From Pseudomonas mandelii (GTDB taxonomy: Bacteria > Pseudomonadota > Gammaproteobacteria > Pseudomonadales > Pseudomonadaceae), in the NCBI RefSeq assembly GCF_024138395.1, contig NZ_JAMYDU010000004.1, forward strand, positions 310,001 to 374,000: a DNA stretch of 64,000 nucleotides, in the 5' to 3' direction. Within the stretch, counting starts at the first letter, position 1. Each line of letters begins with the position of its first letter. The notes beneath the pieces were generated by a model. It ran no database searches. It was not told the origin of the DNA and worked only from the letters and a program-made list of their open reading frames with translations. The translations under genes and the position numbers were made by a program. Of this stretch, positions 55,466-62,857 are shown piece by piece.

Positions 55466-55855
55466 TCAGGCCTTTTTCTTGTACGCGACGCAATCAATCT
55501 CGACCTTGCAATCGACCATCATGTTCGCCTGTACGCAGGCCCTCGCCGGTGCGTGTTCACTTTTGAAGTACTCGGAGAACACCTTATTGAAACTCCAGAA
55601 ATCCCGCGGATCTTCCAGCCACACGCCGGTACGGACTACGTCTTCCAGACCATAACCGGCCTCTTCCAGGATCGCGATCAGGTTTTTCATGGTCTGGTGA
55701 GTCTGCTCGACAATGCCGCCCACAATGATTTCGCCATCCAGCGCCGGCACCTGGCCAGACACGTGCAGCCAGCCATCGGCTTCGACGGCGCGGGCGAAAG
55801 GACGGGGCTGGCCGCCACCGGCGGTGCTGCCGGTGCCGTAACGAGTAATGCTCAT
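55466..55855 (-). CDS. RidA-family reactive enamine/imine deaminase
   Basis: 129 residues, single RidA/YjgF domain. GWLHVSGQVPALDGEIIVGG, QTHQTMKNLIAILEEAGYGL and the active-site Arg in APARACVQANMMVDCKVEID are present. It hydrolyses 2-aminoacrylate-like intermediates, protecting PLP enzymes, which fits its place upstream of the D-amino-acid deaminase. Two repeats lie between the two genes. Confidence 0.9.
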   Translation of the reverse strand: MSITRYGTGSTAGGGQPRPFARAVEADGWLHVSGQVPALDGEIIVGGIVEQTHQTMKNLIAILEEAGYGLEDVVRTGVWLEDPRDFWSFNKVFSEYFKSEHAPARACVQANMMVDCKVEIDCVAYKKKA

Positions 55856-55895
55856 GGGTGTTTCTCCTGATTGAAAATGAAATTCTTTTGTAAAA

Positions 55896-56005
55896 TCAGA
55901 AACGAGTGTTCTTGAGAAATTTCGTCAGACGTGGCGACTGTGGGCGTTCGAACAGTTCCTTGGGCAGCCCCCCGCCCTTGATTCATGAATACACGTTCGT
56001 CACAA
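55896..56005 (-). pseudogene. Amino-acid ABC transporter ATPase, C-terminal remnant
   Basis: The minus strand reads CDERVFMNQG in one frame and then GLPKELFERPQSPRLTKFLK plus NTRF and a stop in another. These are the last 35-40 residues of a GlnQ/HisP-type polar amino acid ATPase. Everything upstream is gone. It suggests that an amino acid ABC transporter once formed part of the deaminase-RidA cluster. Confidence 0.65.
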
Positions 56006-56107
56006 CGCACAGGTACTTGCACCACGGTTGAAGGCGTAACGATTCGAAATAAGGCCAGACAACGTGACCTTTGATCTATCCGGATAAATGCTGAAGCTCA
56101 GGGAGTG

Positions 56108-56389
56108 CTACCGCTCACCTGCATCCTTGTAAACATCTCCCCGTTCTCTTTTCCCCACTGCTATCACCGTCACTACCAGAACTTCATCCACAACCCGATA
56201 AACCAGTCGATACCCGGCACTGCGCAGCTTAATCTTGTAAGCGTTGCCCAGCCCATTTAGCCGATCCGCTGGAACGTGCGGATTAGCCAACCGTTCCTGA
56301 AGCTTTTTCTTGAACTGCTCCCTCAACGTTGACCCGAGCTTCTGCCATTCCTTCCAGGCTTTCTCAGAAAACTCCAGCTCATAGGTCAT
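56108..56389 (-). CDS. relE: RelE-family toxin (mRNA interferase)
   Basis: 93 residues: MTYELEFSEKAWKEWQKLGS, FKKKLQERLANPHVPADRLN, YKIKLRSAGYRLVYRVVDEV and VLVVTVIAVGKRERGDVY. All features of RelE are present including the basic residues Arg and Lys (RSAGYRLVY, GKRE) used in ribosome-dependent mRNA cleavage. It overlaps the antitoxin gene by 11 bp. The pair has landed next to an ABC-ATPase remnant. Confidence 0.92.
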   Translation of the reverse strand: MTYELEFSEKAWKEWQKLGSTLREQFKKKLQERLANPHVPADRLNGLGNAYKIKLRSAGYRLVYRVVDEVLVVTVIAVGKRERGDVYKDAGER

Positions 56390-56627
56390 CGAGAGAAACC
56401 TTGATTACAGGATCGTTTTCTCGCTCGCGGCAAAGGGCAATCAGTTCCATGTCTTCAAGTCGGTCCATCATCGCTTCGTATTCTTTGGCTGGGACGCAGT
56501 AGAAAGCGGGTTCATTACGGTTGAGGATCGCGACCGACAACCCACCACCCGCAGCGACTGTACCCATCGGGTTTTTCTTTAACTCGGATATGCTCGCTAC
56601 AACCTGTGAAAGCACGATGTGTGTCAT
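56379..56627 (-). CDS. relB: RelB/Phd-family antitoxin
   Basis: 82 residues: IVLSQVVASISELKKNPMGT, an N-terminal YefM/Phd-like DNA-binding part, then FYCVPAKEYEAMMDRLEDME and an acidic end (REREN DPVIKVSLDDL) that should wrap the toxin. First gene of the operon and probable autorepressor. AAGGAG lies just upstream of the ATG. An AT-rich palindromic patch with AGCGCTAAAAATAGCACT at 56,652-56,669 may be the operator. Confidence 0.9.
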   Translation of the reverse strand: MTHIVLSQVVASISELKKNPMGTVAAGGGLSVAILNRNEPAFYCVPAKEYEAMMDRLEDMELIALCRERENDPVIKVSLDDL

Positions 56628-56835
56628 GCGTTACTCCTTGAAGTGCTTTTAATAGCGCTAAAAATAGCACTCTAAACCGAGTCTGGCATCTAGCCTTTAT
56701 TCATGGATGTCCTCTTATATATACAAAGAAACCCACCGGCACCTCACCCCTACCTGTAATTTCTGACAGTAGACCCATCTGCTCGCCTCCTTTAACGTCG
56801 ACAGGCATTCGATTGTCTTTGAAAAGGAGATTTCA

Positions 56836-57270
56836 ATGAGCTCGATGACCACCCACCCGACCATGGCTGCGGTCTACCGCAAGGCGCTCAAAACCTGGCG
56901 CCCGGTGATCCTGTATTTCGGCAATAAAAACTGTTACGCCTGCGAAATGGCCGAGCCGGTTTTTCGTGCAATTGCCGAGAAGTACAAAGATCACGCGCAC
57001 ATCTATGTGCTGAGTACGAGCGAGTCTCCTCGGCATTCGGAAGTCACTGGCACACCCACCGTGCTGATCTACAAGGACGGGAAGCTGCTGAAGAAGCTCA
57101 AAGGGATTGGCACTCGAGAAACCCTGGAAGAAAATTTCAAAAAACACATCGGCAAGCTCAGGCCCAAACAGCAGATTGTCCGCAAACCCCGCCACGACTT
57201 GCCGTGGCTGCAGAAAACCTTCAGCACTTTATGCACCGTGCCTCGGGCACGGGAGCTGTTGAGGCCCTGA
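56836..57270 (+). CDS. Thioredoxin-like protein
   Basis: 144 residues without a signal peptide. Thioredoxin fold with active site Cys33-Tyr-Ala-Cys36 (YFGNKNCYACEMAEPVFRAI), the cis-Pro in TGTPTVLIYKDGKLLKKLKG, and an extra basic tail (RPKQQIVRKPRHDLPWLQKT). AAGGAG lies eight bases before the ATG. Role likely a cytosolic disulfide reductase or scaffold; partners unknown. Confidence 0.82.
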   Translation: MSSMTTHPTMAAVYRKALKTWRPVILYFGNKNCYACEMAEPVFRAIAEKYKDHAHIYVLSTSESPRHSEVTGTPTVLIYKDGKLLKKLKGIGTRETLEENFKKHIGKLRPKQQIVRKPRHDLPWLQKTFSTLCTVPRARELLRP

Positions 57271-57288
57271 TGCCGGTGACACGCAAAA

Positions 57289-57382
57289 CCTGTGGGAGCG
57301 AGGCTTGCCCGCGAAGAATGCACCGCGGTTTTTCAGGTATTACGCCTCATCGTTCTTCGCGGGCAAGCCTCGCTCCCACAGG
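57289..57382. repeat. REPIN (inverted REP pair)
   Basis: CCTGTGGGAGCGAGGCTTGC and its mirror. The central 40 bp or so match those of the REPIN at 55,192 except for a few bases. Confidence 0.92.
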
Positions 57383-57405
57383 TTCTGCGTCTTGGCATAC
57401 CGGCA

Positions 57406-57813
57406 TTAGTGCTTGAGCGACGCCAATACCCGCTCGGCATTCGCGCCGCACCCCATGCCCTCGGGTCGCGCCTGGATATTCTCGATCACCTCCAGTAACT
57501 GCGCCTTGCTCTGGGCCAGGTGCAGTTGCATCGCTTCGATCTGTTCGACCTTGCGCCCAAGGCTCGCCACCAGTTCGTCGTGATTGACCTCACCCGTCGT
57601 GGCATCCGGTAGCAGCAACTTCAACTCTTCGAGGGTGAAACCGGCCTGTTGGGCGCACTGGATGATTTTCAGGGTTTGCAACACTTGCGGCGGATAACGC
57701 CGATAGCCGTTGGCCTGCCGCTCGACCTGACGGATCAGGCCCTGGGCCTCATAAAAACGAATGCGCGAGGCGTTCAACCCACTCTGCTGCGCCAATTCAC
57801 CAATTTTCATCAC
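57406..57813 (-). CDS. MerR-family regulator
   Basis: 135 residues. Winged helix-turn-helix at the N-terminus (MMKIGELAQQSGLNASRIRF, YEAQGLIRQVERQANGYRRY), a dimerisation helix (about 80-120) and a short C-terminus lacking the metal-binding Cys loops of CueR or ZntR. It resembles the regulators of oxidoreductases. Divergent from the flavin oxidoreductase at 57,888, with a MerR-type promoter between. Confidence 0.9.
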   Translation of the reverse strand: MMKIGELAQQSGLNASRIRFYEAQGLIRQVERQANGYRRYPPQVLQTLKIIQCAQQAGFTLEELKLLLPDATTGEVNHDELVASLGRKVEQIEAMQLHLAQSKAQLLEVIENIQARPEGMGCGANAERVLASLKH

Positions 57814-57829
57814 TGCCTCGTTTGCACGC

Positions 57830-57860
57830 TTGACATTAAAGTTAACTTTAAGCTTAGCCT
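57830..57860 (+). promoter_or_regulatory. MerR-type promoter and operator for the flavin oxidoreductase
   Basis: -35 TTGACA (57,830-57,835) and -10 TAGCCT (57,855-57,860) are 19 bp apart, the over-long spacer typical of MerR activation. The spacer contains the perfect 16-bp palindrome TTAAAGTTAACTTTAA (57,836-57,851). The position between divergent merR and the target gene makes this a strong call. Confidence 0.85.
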
Positions 57861-57887
57861 CTTCTCTTCACTGATGAGGAGTCAAGC

Positions 57888-59111
57888 ATGTCGCCCTTCC
57901 AAGCGTTGAATTTGCCCAACGGCCAGACCATCGGCAATCGCATCGCCAAAGCCGCGATGGAAGAGAACCTCGCCGATACCGGGCAGGCACCTTCCAGCGA
58001 GTTGTTTCGGCTGTATCAAGCCTGGGCCGACGGCGACGCCGGGTTGTTGCTGACCGGCAATGTGATGATCGACCGCCGCGCGATGACCGGTCCCGGTGGC
58101 GTGGTGTTGGAAGACGAGCGACATCTGGAGCGCTTTCGTCAGTGGGCAACCATCGGCCGGGCCGGTGGCGCGCAGTTTTGGGTGCAACTCAATCATCCCG
58201 GCCGCCAGACCATGGCCAACCTCGGCCAGCAAGCCTGGGCCCCCTCGGCGGTGGCGCTGGATCTGGGTGGGTTTTCGAAGATGTTTGCCGAACCCAAACC
58301 CATGAGCGAAAGCGACATCGCCGAGGTCATTCAACGCTTCGCCACCAGCGCCGCCCTGGCGGAAAAGGCCGGTTTCACTGGGGTGCAGATTCATGCCGCG
58401 CACGGTTATCTGATCAGCCAGTTTCTCTCACCGTTGACCAATCGCCGCACCGACCGCTGGGGCGGCTCACTGGAAAATCGTGCGCGCCTGTTGCTGGAGG
58501 TGCTCAGCGCCGTTCGCAAGTCGGTATCGCCGCAGTTTTGTGTGGCGGTGAAGCTCAATTCCGCGGACTTCCAGCGCGGCGGTTTCGACGCCGACGACGC
58601 CCGGCAAGTGATCCAGTGGCTCAACGATAAGCAGATCGATTTGCTGGAACTCTCCGGCGGCAGCTACGAAGCCCCGGCCATGCAAGGCGAGGCGCGCGAC
58701 GGTCGGACCCTGGCACGAGAAGCGTACTTTCTGGAAATGGCCGGCGAACTGGCCAGCGTGGCGAGCATGCCGGTCATGGTGACCGGAGGCATACGGCGGT
58801 TGGCGATCGTCGAACAGGTACTCGACAGCGGCATGGCCATGGCCGGCATCGGCACGGCAATGGCCATCGAACCGAACCTGGTCAAACGCTGGCGTGAAGG
58901 CCAGAACAGTCACCCGCAGTTGCCACCGATTCGCTGGAAACGCAAACCTCTGGCGGCACTGGCGAATATGGCCGTGGTGAAATTTCAGCTCCATCGATTG
59001 AGCCGCGGGCGCAAGCCTAGACCGCAGGTTTCGGCGGTTTGGGCATTGATCCTCGACCAGTTGTACATCGCTCGGCGTACCCGTCAGTATCGGCAGGCGA
59101 TGGGCAAATAA
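57888..59111 (+). CDS. NADH:flavin oxidoreductase, Old Yellow Enzyme superfamily
   Basis: 407 residues. FMN barrel of the 2,4-dienoyl-CoA reductase-like subgroup: IGNRIAKAAMEENLADTGQA, WVQLNHPGRQTMANLGQQAW, VQIHAAHGYLISQFLSPLTN (His-Ala-Ala-His pair), GGSLENRARLLLEVLSAVRK and MPVMVTGGIRRLAIVEQVLD. Probably reduces an activated alkene or quinone. It is intact, unlike the OYE gene in the island at 15,174, and is controlled by the divergent MerR gene. Confidence 0.9.
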   Translation: MSPFQALNLPNGQTIGNRIAKAAMEENLADTGQAPSSELFRLYQAWADGDAGLLLTGNVMIDRRAMTGPGGVVLEDERHLERFRQWATIGRAGGAQFWVQLNHPGRQTMANLGQQAWAPSAVALDLGGFSKMFAEPKPMSESDIAEVIQRFATSAALAEKAGFTGVQIHAAHGYLISQFLSPLTNRRTDRWGGSLENRARLLLEVLSAVRKSVSPQFCVAVKLNSADFQRGGFDADDARQVIQWLNDKQIDLLELSGGSYEAPAMQGEARDGRTLAREAYFLEMAGELASVASMPVMVTGGIRRLAIVEQVLDSGMAMAGIGTAMAIEPNLVKRWREGQNSHPQLPPIRWKRKPLAALANMAVVKFQLHRLSRGRKPRPQVSAVWALILDQLYIARRTRQYRQAMGK

Positions 59112-59123
59112 CCGAACATGAAA

Positions 59124-59219
59124 CCTGTAGGAGCGAAGCTTGCTCGCGAAAGCGGCGTGTCAGTCGACATCAATGTTGACTGTGCCGCCGTCTTCGCGAG
59201 CAAGCTTCGCTCCTACAGG
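59124..59219. repeat. REPIN (inverted REP pair)
   Basis: CCTGTAGGAGCGAAGCTTGC and its mirror, spacer with CAGTCGACATCAATGTTGACTGTG. This spacer resembles that at 62,745 (CAGTCGAAATCAATGTTGATTG). Confidence 0.92.
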
Positions 59220-59235
59220 GGCCCGCCAGCCTTGT

Positions 59236-60882
59236 TTATCGTCCGGCAAAGCGCAACCGCGACAACATGCGCAGATCGCCTTCGAGGTAATAATCATTGG
59301 TCCAGCTGTCATCCGGAGCCAACGGCCGGACCTGCTTGAGTGCCAGTTTTTTTGCGAAGTAACGGAACCGGTAATGCTCGTAAAAGCGCAGCAGTTCCAA
59401 GCCGTAACGATCGGCCAGGTCGGTGTCGCCACGGATGATCAGGTAGTTCTCGTCGTTGCCGTTGCTGGCTGCGGCGCTAAGGTTGTGGCTGCCGCTGATG
59501 ATGGTCGGTGTGTCGGTGGTGAAGTCGACGACGATGGCTTTGGTGTGCACCAGCAGGTTGCCCTTCTGGCCTTTCATGTTTTCCTTGAGCCAGCCTTCCA
59601 GACCCGTATTGAGCAGCGCGGTGGCGGCAAATTGGGCGGTGCGGTCGGCGTGGAAACCGGTGATGCGGCTGACGGTGTTTTGCAGGCCGTAACGCAAGAT
59701 GTCGTCGTGAGGCAGGCCGAGCAAGGCATTGAGCACTTCGTCCGGCAAGGCAAACGCCGTGACAAACAACAGGTCTTTTTTGGCTGACTCGATGATTTCG
59801 ACGAACTCACGCAAGTCACCCTGGCCCGAACGCGGTGAGAAGCCGGCGAACAGGGACTGATCCGGCTGCATCGGATTGTTTTCCGTGAGCCATTCACGGG
59901 TGGCGCCGACGTCCGCCGGCGTGGTCCAGACCTGCTCGAAGGTTTGCAGATAACTGGCGCCGATCCGAGCGTCGTCCAGCACATGCACCACGTTGGCCTG
60001 ACGATAAACGCCGTTGGCGGTGAAATTGGTGCTGCCACAGAGTACCGCTTCGGGCTGATGCTGCCCCGCCGCGTCGAGCCGGCTCAGGACCATGAACTTG
60101 TTGTGAAAGATGTTGTGAGTGACCCTTCCGCGTTTGTTCGCCGCCGGGATTTTTTCCAGGCTGGCTTCGTTCAGCACCGTGGTGTCTTCGTCTGGTTGAG
60201 CGTGGTACAGAACCCGAATTTTTACGCCGCGTTCGAAGGCGGCGTTCACCGCATCGACGATCACTTTCAACTGGTATTCATAGATCGCGATGTCCAGCGC
60301 CCACTGACCATCCTCGGCCCGTTCGATGAACCCCAGCAAGCGTGCGAGCAGACCGTTTTCCAGCCATAGTCGTGGGGCGTCGGGCCATTCTTCGATGGGT
60401 AGTTTCTTGTTGGCGCTGAGTAGCGCATCAACATCGGCGAATTTGCGCTGGAAGGCCTGGCTCGCGGCCACTGCCCGGTTGAAGATGACGTTCTGGCCCG
60501 TTGGAAGGCCATTATCGGTGGTGAGCGTCACTTCCAGAAACTCACCCAACTGCGGCGCATCGGCGGTGCCGTAGGCCAGGTGAATCCGATAATGGATCGT
60601 CACGCCTGGATTGACCGCGTAATCGGCCCAGCGAAATTTCTGCAACGGCGCGAGGTCACTGGGGGTGGTGTGAAACTGGGGGAACGTATGAACCTTGCCG
60701 GGGAAGGTCAGGCTATTGAACAGAAACAGCCAGGGTTTGCTGCCTTGCTGTTTTTCGATGGCGAAACCCAGCAGGCCTTTGCGGCGGTGTTTGGCCAGAT
60801 CGATCGCCAGCAACACGCCGTTGGTGCCGGCGTAGGCTTTGACGCGAAAATCGTCTTGATCGTTGCGGGCTAGAACGCGCAT
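59236..60882 (-). CDS. Phospholipase D-like protein (two HKD motifs)
   Basis: 548 residues. First HKD-type motif is IFHNKFMVLSRLDAA with GSTNFTANGV (about residues 259-290); second is LLVHTKAIVVDFTTD with SGSHNLSAAAS (about 447-475). The family fold of the catalytic His-x-Lys pairs with downstream Ser/Asn residues is complete in both halves. The first 130 residues have no recognised domain. Likely a phosphodiesterase or transphosphatidylase; the substrate is uncertain and there is no signal peptide. No VgrG or other T6SS gene is nearby. Confidence 0.85.
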   Translation of the reverse strand: MRVLARNDQDDFRVKAYAGTNGVLLAIDLAKHRRKGLLGFAIEKQQGSKPWLFLFNSLTFPGKVHTFPQFHTTPSDLAPLQKFRWADYAVNPGVTIHYRIHLAYGTADAPQLGEFLEVTLTTDNGLPTGQNVIFNRAVAASQAFQRKFADVDALLSANKKLPIEEWPDAPRLWLENGLLARLLGFIERAEDGQWALDIAIYEYQLKVIVDAVNAAFERGVKIRVLYHAQPDEDTTVLNEASLEKIPAANKRGRVTHNIFHNKFMVLSRLDAAGQHQPEAVLCGSTNFTANGVYRQANVVHVLDDARIGASYLQTFEQVWTTPADVGATREWLTENNPMQPDQSLFAGFSPRSGQGDLREFVEIIESAKKDLLFVTAFALPDEVLNALLGLPHDDILRYGLQNTVSRITGFHADRTAQFAATALLNTGLEGWLKENMKGQKGNLLVHTKAIVVDFTTDTPTIISGSHNLSAAASNGNDENYLIIRGDTDLADRYGLELLRFYEHYRFRYFAKKLALKQVRPLAPDDSWTNDYYLEGDLRMLSRLRFAGR

Positions 60883-60898
60883 GGGTCACTCCTGTGAA

Positions 60899-61036
60899 AG
60901 ATCAAAAGAATCGCAGCCTTCGGCAGCTCCTACACCGATTGTGGCACACCCATCATTCGCGGATGCACTCGCTATTCTCCAATCAGTTGCGGATGTACCC
61001 GCGTCCTGTAGGAGTTGCCGAAGGCTGCGATCTTTT
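60899..61036. repeat. REP-type inverted pair, wide spacing
   Basis: GCAGCCTTCGGCAGCTCCTA at about 60,914 and the mirror TAGGAGTTGCCGAAGGCTGC at 61,008, separated by about 75 bp. Same family as 52,665. It lies between the phospholipase and VWA genes. Confidence 0.85.
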
Positions 61037-61039
61037 CGG

Positions 61040-61576
61040 CTACAAATCATCGATATGCTGGTAATGCGTTTGCAGTTGATCCGCCAACACTTTAGCCCGT
61101 CCGAGGCGAATCGGCCCGCGCTCAATGTCGATCAGCAACCCGGGACACTCCAGCGCCGGCAACGTTGACCATTCCTTTACCCGCCCATCCGTCACCAGCA
61201 GCAGCCGTTGCTGTTCAGCCGGGAAGTGTTTTTTCCGCGCCGCCAACCAACGTCCCGCCTCATCCAGCGCCGCCAACATCGGCGTTCCGCCGCCAGCACC
61301 AAGCCCTTCGAGCCAGTCGCGCAAACCCGCGGAGGCTTTCAAACCTTGCACCTGCCACGTCGGCACATGGCCGCTGGCGGTCAGCAAAGCCAAGCGCGCA
61401 CGCTGTCGATAAGCATCGTCGAACAGTTGCGCCAACAAGCCCTTGGCATCGCTCAACGCCTGATGACGCCGGGTTGAGGCAGAGGCGTCGACGATCACCA
61501 GCCATAATTCATGAGGACTGCGGGTGCGCAGTTGAAACAGCACATCGTCGCGTTGACGCGGTCGGCCATTGAGCAA
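61040..61576 (-). CDS. VWA-domain protein, cobaltochelatase ChlD-like subunit
   Basis: A von Willebrand A domain with the MIDAS motif DASAST (about residues 30-35), TPMLAALDEAGRW and LLVTDGRVKEW. The TTG at 61,576 is used here as start, but the frame stays open up to 61,724 (GKQGKRHTALSGSINWPGTL) with no ATG or GTG, so the true start is uncertain and the N-terminus may be longer. It follows the ChlI-like ATPase in the same direction, and together with CobN forms the aerobic cobaltochelatase. The MIDAS site is complete. Confidence 0.8.
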   Translation of the reverse strand: MLNGRPRQRDDVLFQLRTRSPHELWLVIVDASASTRRHQALSDAKGLLAQLFDDAYRQRARLALLTASGHVPTWQVQGLKASAGLRDWLEGLGAGGGTPMLAALDEAGRWLAARKKHFPAEQQRLLLVTDGRVKEWSTLPALECPGLLIDIERGPIRLGRAKVLADQLQTHYQHIDDL

Positions 61577-61695
61577 GGTGCCGGGCCAATTGATCGAGCC
61601 GCTCAGGGCTGTATGACGCTTGCCCTGTTTACCGTGATCCAGCCGTCCTGCGCGGGGTCTGGCATTCGCCCCCGCGTCTGATCGAGGGCGAATGC

Positions 61696-62703
61696 CTAGG
61701 GCTTTTTTGGCCAGCTCGGCACTTTACGTCGTGCGCCGACCGGCAGCGCCTGGGCGGGCATTTCGCCCCACTGGCCCTGACTTTCACTCGGGTTGGCGTT
61801 CTGCGTAGAGGGCGGCTGCGGTGCCTGGGGTTGTTGCGGTGTCGGTGGCGAGTGTTCGCGACGACGATGGCGCAAGGCAAACTCGGCGACCGCATCGATA
61901 TCGTCCTCGCTGATCGCGTTCGCGCCCCGCCATGCCGCGTGAGCCCGGGCCGCGCGCAACCAGACCAGATCGGCCCGCAGGCCATCGACGCCGGCAGCGA
62001 AACAACGCTCGGTGATCTGCGCCAGCGCGGCATCGTCGAGGGGAATGCTCGCCAGTGCCGAACGCGCCTTTTGGCAGCGCTCGCGCAGTGCGTGCTGCTG
62101 GCTTTCCCATTCGGCGCAGAATCCTTGCGGGTCGCTGTCGAAATCCAGTCGACGACGGATGATCTGACCGCGCTCGGCGGGTGCGGTGTGGCCACTGAGG
62201 GCGACGTTCAGGCCAAAGCGGTCGAGCAGTTGCGGGCGCAGTTCGCCCTCTTCCGGGTTCATGGTGCCGATCAGCACGAACTTCGCCGAATGCCGATGGG
62301 AGATCCCGTCGCGCTCGATCAGGTTGGTGCCGCTGGCCGCCACGTCGAGCAGCAAGTCCACGAGGTGATCGGGCAGCAGATTGACTTCATCGACATACAA
62401 CACGCCGCCGTCGGCCTTGGCCAGTACGCCGGGGGAAAATTGTGCGCGACCTTCGCTCAGGGCTGCGTCGAGGTCGAGGGTGCCCACCAGCCGTTCTTCG
62501 GTGGCGCCTAGCGGCAAGGTGACGAATTGACCGCTGGCCAACAGGTCCGCCAGGCCTCGGGCCAGGGTGGACTTGGCCATGCCGCGCGGGCCTTCGATTA
62601 GTACGCCACCGATTTTCGGATCGATGGCGGTCAGGTACAGCGCGAGCTTCAAGTCATCGGCGCCGACCACGGCGGAGAGCGGGAAATGGGGGGTGTCGGT
62701 CAT
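61696..62703 (-). CDS. ChlI-like AAA+ ATPase of the cobaltochelatase
   Basis: 335 residues from the ATG at 62,703. PLSAVVGADDLKLALYLTAI begins the MgChel ATPase; Walker A GPRGMAKST, Walker B GVLYVDEVNLLPDHLVDLLL, sensor I FVLIGTMNPEEGELRPQLLD and a lid domain (LRADLVWLRAARAHAAWRGA). The C-terminal 50 residues are Pro/Gln-rich (SPPTPQQPQAPQPPSTQNA). It drives cobalt insertion into hydrogenobyrinate diamide with CobN and the VWA subunit. The stop is upstream of the VWA frame by overlapping ends. Confidence 0.9.
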   Translation of the reverse strand: MTDTPHFPLSAVVGADDLKLALYLTAIDPKIGGVLIEGPRGMAKSTLARGLADLLASGQFVTLPLGATEERLVGTLDLDAALSEGRAQFSPGVLAKADGGVLYVDEVNLLPDHLVDLLLDVAASGTNLIERDGISHRHSAKFVLIGTMNPEEGELRPQLLDRFGLNVALSGHTAPAERGQIIRRRLDFDSDPQGFCAEWESQQHALRERCQKARSALASIPLDDAALAQITERCFAAGVDGLRADLVWLRAARAHAAWRGANAISEDDIDAVAEFALRHRRREHSPPTPQQPQAPQPPSTQNANPSESQGQWGEMPAQALPVGARRKVPSWPKKP

Positions 62704-62744
62704 GTTCAAATCTCGGTCATGGTCGGTGGCAGGCACACCTTGTA

Positions 62745-62840
62745 CCTGTGGGAGCATGGCTTGCCCGCGAAGGCGTCCGCTCAGTCGAAATCAATGTTGA
62801 TTGTGAGGGCCTCTTCGCGGGCAAGCCACGCTCCCACAGG
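62745..62840. repeat. REPIN (inverted REP pair)
   Basis: CCTGTGGGAGCATGGCTTGC and its mirror, with the CAGTCGAAATCAATGTTGATTG spacer. It lies in the transcribed gap between cobN and the ChlI gene. Confidence 0.9.
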
Positions 62841-62857
62841 TTAGCGGTGCCACAGAG

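Noticed and set aside
61576..61724. A fused ChlI-VWA protein
   Set aside because: The ChlI frame ends with a clear TAG and the VWA frame is different, so two separate proteins are more likely than a fusion.
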